Assembly (NCBI GenBank): GCA_020466095.1
Contig: CM035809.1
Span: 27,138,063-27,202,062 of the forward strand
Length of the DNA: 64,000 nt
Source of the DNA: Chlorops oryzae
Taxonomy: Eukaryota; Arthropoda; Insecta; Diptera; Chloropidae
Reading direction: 5' to 3'
Below, piece after piece: positions 35,301 through 45,370 of this stretch (position 1 is the first letter of the stretch; each line of letters opens with the position of its first letter). Under the pieces are notes generated by a model. The model was not told where the DNA came from. It was given only the letters and a program-made list of their open reading frames with translations, and ran no database searches. The position numbers and the translations under genes were made by a program.

Positions 35301-36246
35301 GTTCGGATAATCGAATTTTACTGTATAATAGAATTTTTTAGTTTAACTTAAACCTTCAAATGACGCATTTCCTTGCAAATTTCCAATAAATTCCACGTGC
35401 CATTTGCATTCACTTTTGCGGCAACTTTTAAAAATTCATTGAAACGCACTGTTGCAGCACTGTGGAAAATAATGTTCACCTGGGTGCAGAGATTTTCTTT
35501 ATCAGCCGCACTTAAACCTGTTAAAAGAAAAATAAAAATCTTTTATGGTGCATGCAATATTACGAGTGCTTACGGTTAGCTTACCGAAGCTATCATTTTC
35601 GATGTTACCCGGCAGGGGAACTAGTTTCTTCAACCGTTGTGGCTTGAATTGACGTAAGCGTTCGAAAATCTTGTGCTCCACAAACGCCTCAAAGCGCTCT
35701 TGCACAGATTTTCCATGCTTTTCTCTTATCAAAATGTAGATGTGACTCAGTTGAGGGAAACTCCAGAGCAATTTCTCAAGTAATGTTTTTCCAACAAAAC
35801 CAGTAGCACCTGGAAAATTATTTATATTTTCATTATACTTCTAGATACTCGCCCTTTTATCCGATTGAAGAAACAGTTAATATTAACCATTGCCTATCTT
35901 TGAATATCAAGGAAATAAAAAAACAAAACTTCTTAACCCTTTAAAGCATAAGGGAAAAAGCTTGAACATTTCTAGCAATGTTGGTAATAGTAAATGATCG
36001 ATGTTAAAATTATGTTGGGACAAATTTGTCCCTTAAGCATTAAAGGGTTAAAAGTATTTTCCATAAAGAATTCTTTCGTTTTTCTACTTTCACAATCGGA
36101 AATATTGTTTTCTCCAAAAATTTGACCCAAAATTACTCCAAGTATTATCTAATTTTATTCCTTCCAGTAAAATCTCTTTTTAACCCTTTCCACTTACCCG
36201 TAACAAATATAACAGCATCCTTGTAAAAGTCCTCTTCGCTTTCCAT
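32327..36246 (-). CDS. Fatty acyl-CoA reductase
   Basis: Seven exons, read on the minus strand: 36246-36198, 35809-35585, 35517-35354, 34456-34298, 34245-33950, 33888-33614 and 32541-32327. All junctions are GT/AG with consistent phases; the product is 460 aa with no frame break. The family reduces very-long-chain acyl-CoA to fatty alcohol with NADPH, usually at ER or peroxisome membranes, for waxes and cuticular hydrocarbons. Residues 17-23 (GATGFVG) are the GxxGxxG Rossmann motif. YTFTK at about 206-210 is the catalytic YxxxK, preceded by VSTAYCN. The C-terminal sterile-domain part holds a hydrophobic segment (ITLHYIPAILMDILARL) and a KNDS...F region. FARs form large insect families, so I give no symbol. 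Introns 1, 3 and 6 carry repeats. It is convergent with CFAP43 copy 2. Confidence 0.92.
32595..33573. mobile_element. Probable TAGGGATG-type element in FAR intron 6
   Basis: TAGGGATGAGTATC at the left resembles the start of the 8462-9037 element. TAACCCATCTCTA at the right is its approximate inverse, and GATGCATCGATA-like motifs lie just inside both ends. No convincing TSD; nested inside is the element at 32903-33123. Confidence 0.4.
32903..33123. mobile_element. MITE with CAGGGGTGT ends
   Basis: Inverted ends CAGGGGTGTTACAGAATCCG and its complement (with T/C variation) enclose 221 bp. CAGGGGTGT is a common hAT terminus. The flanking 8-mers do not match. Confidence 0.6.
34500..35340. repeat. 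Degenerate GGATAATCGATATTC minisatellite in FAR intron 3
   Basis: Dozens of diverged CGGATAATCGA and TTCGGATAAT units, spaced about 12-30 bp. The array crosses close to the acceptor of the 34298-34456 exon (reverse strand) and is almost the whole 897-nt intron. Confidence 0.8.
35933..36051. mobile_element. piggyBac-like MITE in FAR intron 1
   Basis: TTAA CCCTTTAAAGCATAAGG at the left mirrors CCTTAAGCATTAAAGGG TTAA at the right. The TTAA sites are 35933-35936 and 36048-36051. Confidence 0.65.
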
Positions 36247-37588
36247 TTTGGATTTTTTTTTTTATTAAAAAAGTATTTCTTTATTATTTTGGAATTTCTT
36301 CGCATTCACCTCGGTTCATTTGACTTTTCTCACAAGATTGCAACTTTCCATGTTTACGCCTCTTTGGTGACTAAAGAAAATCTTATGGCAACAAAAGTGA
36401 AAAGCATTGCGATTTTCTTCATCCTCTGCAAACCTGCTGAAACGAGTTTTCTTCGTTTTTTTTTTTTTTTAATTCTCTCAATTCGCATTCGCAATTTTCG
36501 CAATAGCATAAATTTTATTCGCTTCAGTGGGTAAGTGGAATATTCACCCCAGTAGAAGCAACTCTGTTTGACACATGGTTGAATTTATTCTATTCATCTA
36601 ATTTCTTTGCTTCGAAGGAGTCTTCAAGTCATATCTTTATGGGCTCTACGCAGATATGCAGGAAGTAAATTTCCTATACTAAACACATGCAAAAAAAAAA
36701 AAACGAAGAAGTACTTTGAGTTACTTCTGATACTTCAACGAATATGCAGATAAAAAGCAATCGAGCATGCAGGGTTGCATTTAAATCATACATTTTCTAT
36801 ATTTCTGTCGACCTGTCATCGAAATTTCAACTCTGATTTCCTTTCTTCACAAGAACGAGCTCTATACTTCCTGCATATCTGCGTAAAGCCTATTAGGGTC
36901 GAATTAATAATGAACATTTATTTCTTATCCCTCACATCCTCACAGTGTAATGAGCAGGGGTGGGCACCACTACATTGAAGCTTTTGCATATAAATATGTG
37001 TGCTGCACTGAGAAAAATGTTTAGGAAATTAAAAATTTTTGAAAAAATTCAAACTTGAATGCGGTGAATAACAGGCAGAGTGGAAAACAAATTATTTCAT
37101 AAGCAAAACTATGTAAAGCATGCTACGTTAAAAACTTTTCGCTTGCTATCTCTTTTTAGAATGTAGCTACAGCCTTTTCTGATTGGTTAATATTCTCTCA
37201 CTGACAAATTTTTCGTTCTCTTCTCTGTCGCTGCTTTTTGTGTCGCTACACAAGTTTTTACTCTCACAGCTCCATGGAGCTCTCATGCCCATCCCGGGTA
37301 ATGAGCCACAAGACCACAATTTCCATCGTAATTTTTCTATATTATGCTATCGAATTATATCACTTTCGATAAAACAATTCTTCATGATTAGTAATTGTAA
37401 GTATACAAAGTAGATACATATGTATATGTAATTAAATAAAGCTAGTCGTAAATTTAAATGATATTCGATATACTTTTCAATAGATTCTCTAATACTGTAT
37501 GGGACTAATCACAGTTAGTGTGCTATTAAGAAATTTTAATGGTTATTTAAACATACGTAATGTTCGTTACTTTTTTTTTTGTTTTGTT
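36247..37588. other. Intergenic between FAR and SLC22 gene A
   Basis: Contains the inverted-repeat element at 36641-36890 and otherwise AT-rich sequence. The FAR promoter must lie in the first part of it. I see no coding exon. Confidence 0.5.
36641..36890. mobile_element. Inverted-repeat MITE
   Basis: TACGCAGATATGCAGGAAGTA near 36647 is the inverse of TACTTCCTGCATATCTGCGTA near 36865; the match extends a few bases outward (GGGCTC / AAAGCC). TAT flanks both ends, a possible 3-bp TSD. Confidence 0.6.
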
Positions 37589-39877
37589 CTAACTTTTCAA
37601 GCTGGTATTAGGGGCTTTTTCGTCCTCTTCGAATACCCAAACGGTTTTATTAAGGGGTGATCTATCTTTATCTAGTAAAGGTTCTGCTTGCATGGCCAAC
37701 GGAGCAACATTGTTCGTAGCTGGCCTAATAAAACAAGTACTTATGCCACCGATTACTATAACAACACCAAAGAAACTTAAGGATAGAGCAACATCGAATT
37801 TCTTAAGAACATTTATAAACGGTGCACTGAGGAGGAATATACGCGCCCAAGTAACTGCCGAGAAAGCGAACGTAGGTCTCTTCGGAGCTGGCAAGCATTC
37901 GGTCATGCAGGCTAACATCAAAGATTGAGCGCAGGCGACAGTTACTTTTGGCACCGATGAAATTATAAGCCACAGTGTGAGTTTCACCGATTGATCCACT
38001 AGAAGTTTGAGAACATAGAATGTTATTATTCAGTTCATCACATATAACCATATATGTCACTCTCATAGATATTTCGCGGGAAGTTTCGCGCCAGTAAGAA
38101 AGAGATATTACTCGGCAGGCAAAAAATGAGCGAGGGAGAAAAATCCTCATTTTGGTGAGTACCCAAGACCGTGGTGGGTACCCAAGACCGGGGTGAGAAG
38201 AGCCAAAATGGAAATGACTCCTGAGTGACATATATAGTTATATATGGTTCATTTTCAGGATCGAGAAAGTAAAGACTTACTTGTGTTATTGCCACTAAAG
38301 ATCCAACCTAAACAGGCGATCAGTCCACCAAATATATTTAGGGCACCAGCGACCTGCCATTTCTGTTTTTGGTATTTCAAATTCAAGTGTATTGCTAGGA
38401 AACAGCCAACGATTTCACAGAGTCCGACAGTAATTGTACTGGTATTACGATTATCACGTCCGAACGAACGTATATTCAATAGAAGACCCATAAAATTCAC
38501 CACATAGGCGGCAAGCGCAATATGGGCAGCTATCATATGAGTTTTTGCCCTTTTATGTCCATGCCAAAGTTCGAGCCATGATGCTGGAGCAGGTGCTTTT
38601 CGAAGTTTCTCTCGCAACGTTTCGAGCTGTTCCCTCAAATCGGGCACGACTTTTCGATCGTTTATTTTGGCGGCTTCGAGGAGTGTTTTCTCAACACGAT
38701 CTATATCAGCTGGAGTACCGTTTTTCAATAGCCATCGTGGTGAATCTGGTGTCCATTGCAATAGGAACATAAGTATTAGTGTTGGAAATGATATACCCAA
38801 ATAAAGGTGAGTCCAGTTTTTGAAGAATGACGAGACAATTGGTAAAAGTATCACTCCAATTGACCAGAAGGTGTCATAGAGCATTACCACACCCCAACGA
38901 TATACACCACCAATGAGATCGATAACTGTTATTGAGTAGAGAGAATTTAAGATCGCTGCGCAATTTTTAAATAATAATAAACGCAAGTATGTACTCACAT
39001 ATCGTTTGTCCTGTGGTGAACATAGTTGCACAGCAGACAGCTGCCAAAAAGCGAAAGATACAATGCAAGTTAAGGTCCTTAGCATATCCTGTCGCAATGC
39101 CCAATACAATCTGGAAGACCATGCTCCAAAAGTACACCTTACGTGGGCTTTTCCTTTTAGTTCAAGTGGAATATTTAAATATTTAAATTCGTAGTTTTAT
39201 GCGTCACGTTCATACTCACCACAGTGTTATTTTCGAGCCAACAATACCACCGACGAGTACTCCAAACAAATGCCAATATTGAGTCCAAGCAACATAAATT
39301 TCTCGGCCGCAAACAAGGTCATACTCCTGATTGAGGCCACGAAACTCGAAGTTATAGCGAAATTTTGTACAAGCATTCCGGGTGATATTATTCCCCACAG
39401 TCTCATGTACATAACACTGTTCGTAAGTTATACTCTGATTCGATTTCAGCGACTTTGCATCGCACTGGAATTCTGCTCTTGGGTAAATCTCGGGCGCGGT
39501 GTAAATAACTGGAGCAAAGTTCAAATAAGATTTTGTATGAAAATTGTCATATTGGGTGATTTTTTTTTTTTGTACTTACTGCAAGCCATGAACCACGCTG
39601 CTGGGATCTTGCAGAGAAAGATAATGAGTATTGTACGTAGTTGCCATATGCCAAAATCTCCTAGAGTATTGCCAATTATATCTTGTGGTGGTGGTATTGG
39701 CGGTGTTTCAGGCTTTTTATGCCCCGGTTTAAGGTCATCGCTGCTATCATTCAGGGATGGTTTTCCCATTTTTTGTATCGTTATATTTGAGGAGACATAC
39801 AGTTGCTTTATGTCACTCTTTGGCATTTGTGGACTTGAGGCGTTGTCCTCCGTGAGGTTTTGTTCTTCGGGAAGCAT
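37589..39877 (-). CDS. SLC22-type organic ion transporter, gene A
   Basis: Five exons on the minus strand: 39877-39580, 39508-39220, 39153-38999, 38925-38281 and 37998-37589. They join in frame to 598 aa. SLC22 proteins are plasma-membrane MFS carriers for organic cations, carnitine and related solutes. Visible features are a Pro-rich cytosolic N-terminus (about 75 aa), a first helix (QLRTILIIFLCKIPAAWFMAC), a large extracellular loop with five cysteines and N-glycosylation sites (NQS, NIT), YDLVC, and PDSPRWLLKNG at about 307-316, the SLC22 signature. The MFS motif A between helices 2 and 3, normally with D and GRR, is replaced by GSKITLWKSPRK. The last intron holds MITE A. The paralogue at 53460-55552 has matching exon phases. 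Confidence 0.88.
38041..38246 (-). mobile_element. MITE family A, inverted, in SLC22-A intron 4
   Basis: Ends CATATAACCATATATGTCAC and GTGACATATATAGTTATATATG (reverse orientation). Flanks GTTCATCA and GTTCATTT agree at 6 of 8. The 283-nt intron would be about 70 nt without it. Confidence 0.8.
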
Positions 39878-41143
39878 TATATTTTTGTCTTTAGAGAGTT
39901 GTGGAATGTCCTTTCGATTGGATTTTCTTCACAATCTAAAAGGAAAAATTTTTTTATTGAAAATGAAATTATTATTTAAGGTGAGGGTATTACTATACCA
40001 CTATGGCACTTAAAATTAAAAAAAATCGTTGAACGAATGAACTCTCCACAGGTATATCGAAGCAACCTCCCATCACTAAAAAAGCTTAAGTCTTTCTCTT
40101 CTCGATGAAGCGTTAAATTTACGACGTTATTTGAGAGTATTCATTTAATAAATAAATAAAAAAATTTTTCCAGAGCAAATTGTTTTATCTTAATCTTGAC
40201 AAGATGCACATTGTTCTTGAGAGTGTCGTGCAAAGTTCATGCAATACAATCGTGGCGTATAACCTTAAATTTCTGAGGAATCTTCCTCAATTAATATTTT
40301 GAATTTTAATTTTGCCCAACACATGTTGTTTTTTTTTTAAATATTAACAAGGTAAGAATAATATTCAATGAATTCATTTTTAATTGGACAAATTGATTTC
40401 GATTAGGCATAAATTACGGTAGTGATACGAGTATAAATCCGGATAATACCAGAAGTCACCAGAAAGAAATATGCACCATATACATGCATATGTAATGAAA
40501 AAATGTCATAAAGTCGAACCGAAACGGTTATGCTTTTGCAGCATTCCAAGCAAAGATCAAGGGATTAAATTCCAATATTTAAAAAAATTGTTATCACATA
40601 TCGACTTGTCGATATTTATCAATATTTTCATACGCCTTTGGGGGTTATCCGGACATATGAAGATATGTGTCCCACGCTTTTTTCTAAGCTTAAAAGCCTT
40701 TTGGGCCTTCTTTATTCCATATAAAAAGTCTAGTTTTGAGCATTGTTGAAGCGCTCATCCCTTTTTCCCTACCTTTACGTGTGTGTGATTATAAGCTTCG
40801 GAAATATTCGACGTGAAATATATCCCACCCATTTTGGACAAAGAAAATCTTTTTTTTAGAAAATTCCAATGTGGTTTGTTCTTAAAAATAAGAAGGTGCA
40901 ATGAAAAAAACAACCGCAAAGAAAAAATTATAATTGAAAACCTTCAAAGGACATAGTCAAGTAGTAGTCAAAGCCTAGTGATATTAACGATCCAAAGTGT
41001 AGAGTTCTCATTTACTTTAAAAGCCAATAAGTCAGGCATTTTTTGACATCTTGCACTTCATGATTCCTTGCACAGAAAGGGAGATGGATTTTTTTTATTT
41101 TTATTTATTGGTTGAAAAATTGATCAGCGATGCAGTAAATAAA
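39878..41143. other. Intergenic upstream of SLC22 gene A
   Basis: AT-rich, with no element ends I could pair and no coding exon. The SLC22-A promoter and 5' UTR should lie in 39878-40100. Confidence 0.45.
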
Positions 41144-41158
41144 GTAGAAAGTGTCCAA

Positions 41159-41908
41159 CATATATAACTATATATGTCACTCAGGAGCCGTTTCTATTTT
41201 GGCTCTTTTCAACACGGTCTTGGGTACCCACCACGATCCTGGGTACCCACCAAAATGAGCATTTTTCACTTAGGTACTCACCAAAAGTATTTCTCTCTCG
41301 CTCTTTTTTTGCCTGCCGATTAACATCTCTTTCTATATTGCGCGGAAAGTTTCTATGAGAGTGACATATATGGTTATATGTAGCTGTCAAACTTCCTCGC
41401 TGCGAGAAATTATCAAAATTTGGGAATTTCTCTCGCAACGAGTCACATTGGAGCTGGCTTCATATGATTGCATTGCATTGAAACTGTTTTGACATTTCTC
41501 TGCGTGACGTCTCGCTGTATCGCATCGAGCTCTCGCTAGGTTGGACTTCGGCCTTATAGGAAATACATTGATATTGCGCTATACGATCATAATTGTCCTT
41601 AGGTTTCTTTTGGTATTATATTCAGTGGGCCATTTAATGGTCTTTCACTTGCCCAATTGGAATACATCGTTGGGCGAGAATGAACACTTGGAAAATGTTG
41701 ATCAGAGAGTCATTTCCGCTTATCGAGAACAGCAACGAAATTTAAGATCCCCAAACGATTGTTCTCCTGCCAGAAATAACGCAAGCAGACATTGAGGCGA
41801 AAAGCAATGTCATCGAAGAACTGAAATCCCTACGTCAATCCATGCGAGATTTGATCAATGATGATACCCGCCCAAAATCTATGAGAGTGACATATATAGT
41901 AATATATG
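41159..41908 (+). mobile_element. MITE A element carrying a captured CFAP43 exon fragment
   Basis: Begins with a MITE A left end and runs through a MITE A right end (about 41371). It then copies the sequence that follows the 6853-7109 MITE in CFAP43 copy 1: the CGAGAG element end, the intron acceptor and 265 bp of exon 5 (to CFAP43 position 7585). It closes with a second MITE A right end (41870-41908). Over the last 330 bp of the captured part I count three differences from the source (one inserted C at 41752 and two substitutions). A 15-bp direct repeat GTAGAAAGTGTCCAA flanks the unit (41144-41158 and 41909-41923). The fragment keeps an open frame for 84 codons but has no gene context. Confidence 0.9.
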
Positions 41909-41924
41909 GTAGAAAGTGTCCAAT

Positions 41925-42104
41925 CATATAGAACTATAGCTGCAACTTCGGCCAAAAGCTATTATGTGGTACACCACACTTTCTATTACGTGTTTCACCA
42001 CAACACTCGACTTATGGCGTGGTTCACCACAATTGAACTTTTTCACCAAATCATGCCATAACGCGCCAAAAATTGTTCCGAAGTTGCAGCTATAGTTCCA
42101 TATG
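41925..42104. mobile_element. MITE family B, 8-bp TSD
   Basis: A foldback element of 180 bp with ends CATATAGAACTATAGCTGCA and inverse. TSDs TGTCCAAT and CGTCCAAT (7 of 8). It directly abuts the gene-capturing element. Other copies are at 52501-52645 and 56248-56401. Confidence 0.88.
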
Positions 42105-42112
42105 CGTCCAAT

Positions 42113-44904
42113 AGATGGCATTTTCTCTGTGCAGTGCGATATATATCGATTATGTCCTGACTATGTGCTAATATTGATATCGAAGTGGTGTCATTACCAG
42201 CGATAAATTTGTATCAGGAAAATAAAAATCTATCGAACAATCGAAGCCAATAATAAAACGTTCGGCAATTCATTAAATTATTGGGAAAAAAAAACTCAGA
42301 GGGAAGAGAAAACATATTGATGGTCACGTTTTTTTCAATTTGGGAGAAAAATACTGCATTCCGATTTCGTGCATAAAAACTATTAAAATAATTTTTGTCG
42401 CATTTTCAATTTTCTCTCTTTTTATAGCGGTAAGCTTTGAGGCTCGGGTTCAAGAGTCGATCATGATTTTGCATAAAAAAGTCGTTTATTAGAATTAAAG
42501 CCGAATTTAAAGCGTTTAGTAATTAAATAATTTATCTTTTGCATCGAACTGCGAAGCTCAATGGCTTTATTGCAGTTCGTAATTAAGGAGCATGACATTT
42601 GGAAAAAATTCCTGAAAAATTCTATTGCCAACACAAAAGATGTCGATCGCTGAATTCATAAAAATACAAACCATATTATCTAGATTGAAGGCGATGAGAA
42701 TTAAGTATCTATGAGCATGAAATTTTCAATTGAAAATTTTCAAAAGCTTAAGCAAAGTAATTTAACGGTCAAAATGTGTGTGGGGAGAAATTCATCAATC
42801 AGCTGACTGAATAGAAAATTTATTACTATTGAACCCACATGGAGTGAGGATCTCAAAAATATTAAGATATCCTTTCTCTCAGGCTACTGTCGCTTAAAAT
42901 ACCAGCTCCAACAAGGTGCACCTGTTAGATGACTCTGAATGCAGATATTGCTTTGAATGGGTTAACCCAAATGTATTGCCCTATATGCGGACTGACACTT
43001 AGAGCCTTCAACAAAGCAACTAAATGGGACCAAATGGTGTGCAAATCTTTTTTCATCGCAATGCCTTTATATCGCCAGGGGACGAAAAAAATGTGCTTGC
43101 TTCCACCCGATAAGGTCCCGAATTATACTGTAGGTGGCTTTTTTTTTACCTCAAAGAGTACTCGTTAAGACAAAGTAATGCTTCTCTAAGGACTCAGCTA
43201 CACAATGGTATGTCAAGTCCTTAATCACAAAATACTTGAAATAATTTTTATAGAAATACATAAGTCCAAATAATTGTGAGAGCCACTTAACCCTTTAACC
43301 CATTAGGGACAAATTTGTCTTTACATTATTTTGACGGTTTATAGCAATGCTCTTTACAACATTACTATAAATTCTAAAGCTTTTGTGACGACAAATTTTT
43401 TCTCACATTCGTTAAAGGGTTAAAGACACAATTTTCCTAAGATTTTAAGTACTCTTGAGCTTATTCTTCTCGCTTCAGTATCCATAGCAATTCATAAAAT
43501 AAAACCACAATTCTATGTTTGAGTCGTAGCATTGCTAACTTAACCCTTTCAGACCTGGTGTGCACGATTGAAGCCATAAAATATTTTTTTTTAACTTCCC
43601 TATTGAAATAAAATTGTTCGTACCTAAAATCTACTCTCATCTCTTATGGACCTAACAAGCTAATACTTAAAATCCATGCTACTTAATTCCCTATCTGGCC
43701 ACAGGCTAAACACTTGACTAGGTTAATGTCTTGACTAGGTTAAAGTCTTGACTAGTAATCTTCATAAATCCAACGGTAATACATTTCAAAAAGAAAAAAT
43801 TGAATCCGAAAAGGAATAACGGCTACTCAAAACCGCTGCTATTACATTGACCACAGCTGTAAGTGATGTTCAAAAAAGGTGAACACTTGTTTTTTCCAAC
43901 GGTTATTCGATTTAATTAAACCGCCAAGCTAATGCAATACGATTTCAATACTTTTGGAATGCAAAAAATCTTACGAGCAATAAAAATCGATCACTTTTAA
44001 GTGAATTATCGTCACTTCCTTCCCTTCACTTTGCCTCGTTTTTGTTTGTTTTGTTTTGGTGTTCCCTTAACAAGCGAAATGATCGCGTTTATTCAAAACT
44101 GTTCAACGTTTTTTCAGCACTTTCTTCTTTGTTTTTTTTTTGGTTTTTTTTTAGCAATTAATTGGCGCGAGTTTTTTTGTCGCGATTACACACGATCGAT
44201 TGCTTTGGAAGTCTGCTTTGCGGAATCGCCCATTCAAAACGTTTTATTGTTCGGTCGAAATTTACTTTTTGCCATTGTTCCCGATATCACGTAATCCTAT
44301 TGACTTTAGATAATTTAAAAGAGGAATTATTTTGCATGTTTTTGTTTGGCTAGAAGCGTTTCTATCTAATTTGAAGAAATTTGTAAAATTGTCGCTATCT
44401 GAAAATTCGAGATCAAATATCCGAATGAAAGCCAGATTACAATATTTTCTTATTTACTTCGCCAAAATAAGATTTAACCTTTGCGGGCCTAAAGGTAAAA
44501 CTCCAGAGCAATCTATGGTCATGTGATCTTTCTTTTTTTTGGGGAGTAAATATTTGCACAAAATTTCTAATTACCATAGCTGACAGTTTTTGTGGTGTTT
44601 TCTTTGGCTCAACATTTTGGTGTCGGCAGCCCAGAGATACTCTTTTGGTTCTGTCAAGGCGATCAAGAATGTGTTCTACGGCTTGAGAGTTGTAGGAAAT
44701 ACCATTAAGGATATATGGAAAAAGTCACTTTGGCGGTAGTTTTTGCACTTTTTCCAGTTTGCAAGAATCTCTCAAAAATGTAGGGGAGATTCTGGACTTT
44801 AAAGGACACTTATTTTTTATGGGATCAAGTTTTTTTTAAAAGATGATTTGAAAATCAAACTTAACCCACCAACGTCCATGACATATGCTGTAAAGCAGTT
44901 AAGT
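42113..44904. other. Intergenic, no gene recognised
   Basis: AT-rich with TATCGAT motifs at the start and a TTAA-ended MITE at 43287-43423. Short open frames occur (for example 42929-43168) without splice sites or motifs. Confidence 0.45.
43287..43423. mobile_element. piggyBac-like MITE
   Basis: TTAA CCCTTTAACCCATTAGG with GACAAATTTGTC inside at the left; CGTTAAAGGG TTAA at the right. Same family as 35933-36051. Confidence 0.55.
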
Positions 44905-45370
44905 TTTTTTTAAGTTAAGTTAAGTTAAGTTAAGTTAAGTTAAGTTAAGTTAATAAGTTAAGTTAAGTTAAGTTAAGTTAAGTAAGTTAAGTTAAGTTAA
45001 GTAGTTAAGTTAAGTTAGTTAGTTAAGTTATAGTTAAGTTAAGTTAAGTTAAGTTAAGTTAAGTTAAGTTAAGTTATAAGTTAAGTTAGTTAAGTTAAGT
45101 TAAGTTAAGTTAAGTTAAGTTAAGTTAGTTAGTTAAGTTAGTAGTTAAGTTAAGTTAAGTTAAGTTAAGTTAAGTTAAGTTAAGTTAAGTTAAGTTAAGT
45201 TAGTTAAGTTAAGTTAAGTTAAGTTAAGTTAAGTTAAGTTAAGTTTAAGTTAAGTGTAGAGTTAAGATTAAGTAATTAAGTTAAGTTAAGTTAAGTTAAT
45301 TGTTAAGTTAAGTTAAGTTAAGTTAAGTTAAGTTAAGTTATTAGTTAAGTTAAGTTAAGGTTAAGCTTAA
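44905..45370. repeat. Pentanucleotide array (TTAAG)n
   Basis: About 85 units of TTAAG with a few truncated units, decaying into diverged copies up to about 45545. It is not the insect telomere repeat TTAGG. Confidence 0.97.

Noticed and set aside
41541..41795. A third CFAP43 gene or functional exon
   Set aside because: It is cut off inside the exon by a MITE end, has an extra base at 41752 and no neighbouring exons. It is a captured fragment.
44905..45370. Interstitial telomere-like repeat
   Set aside because: The unit is TTAAG, not the insect TTAGG; flies also lack TTAGG telomeres. It is treated as a plain microsatellite.
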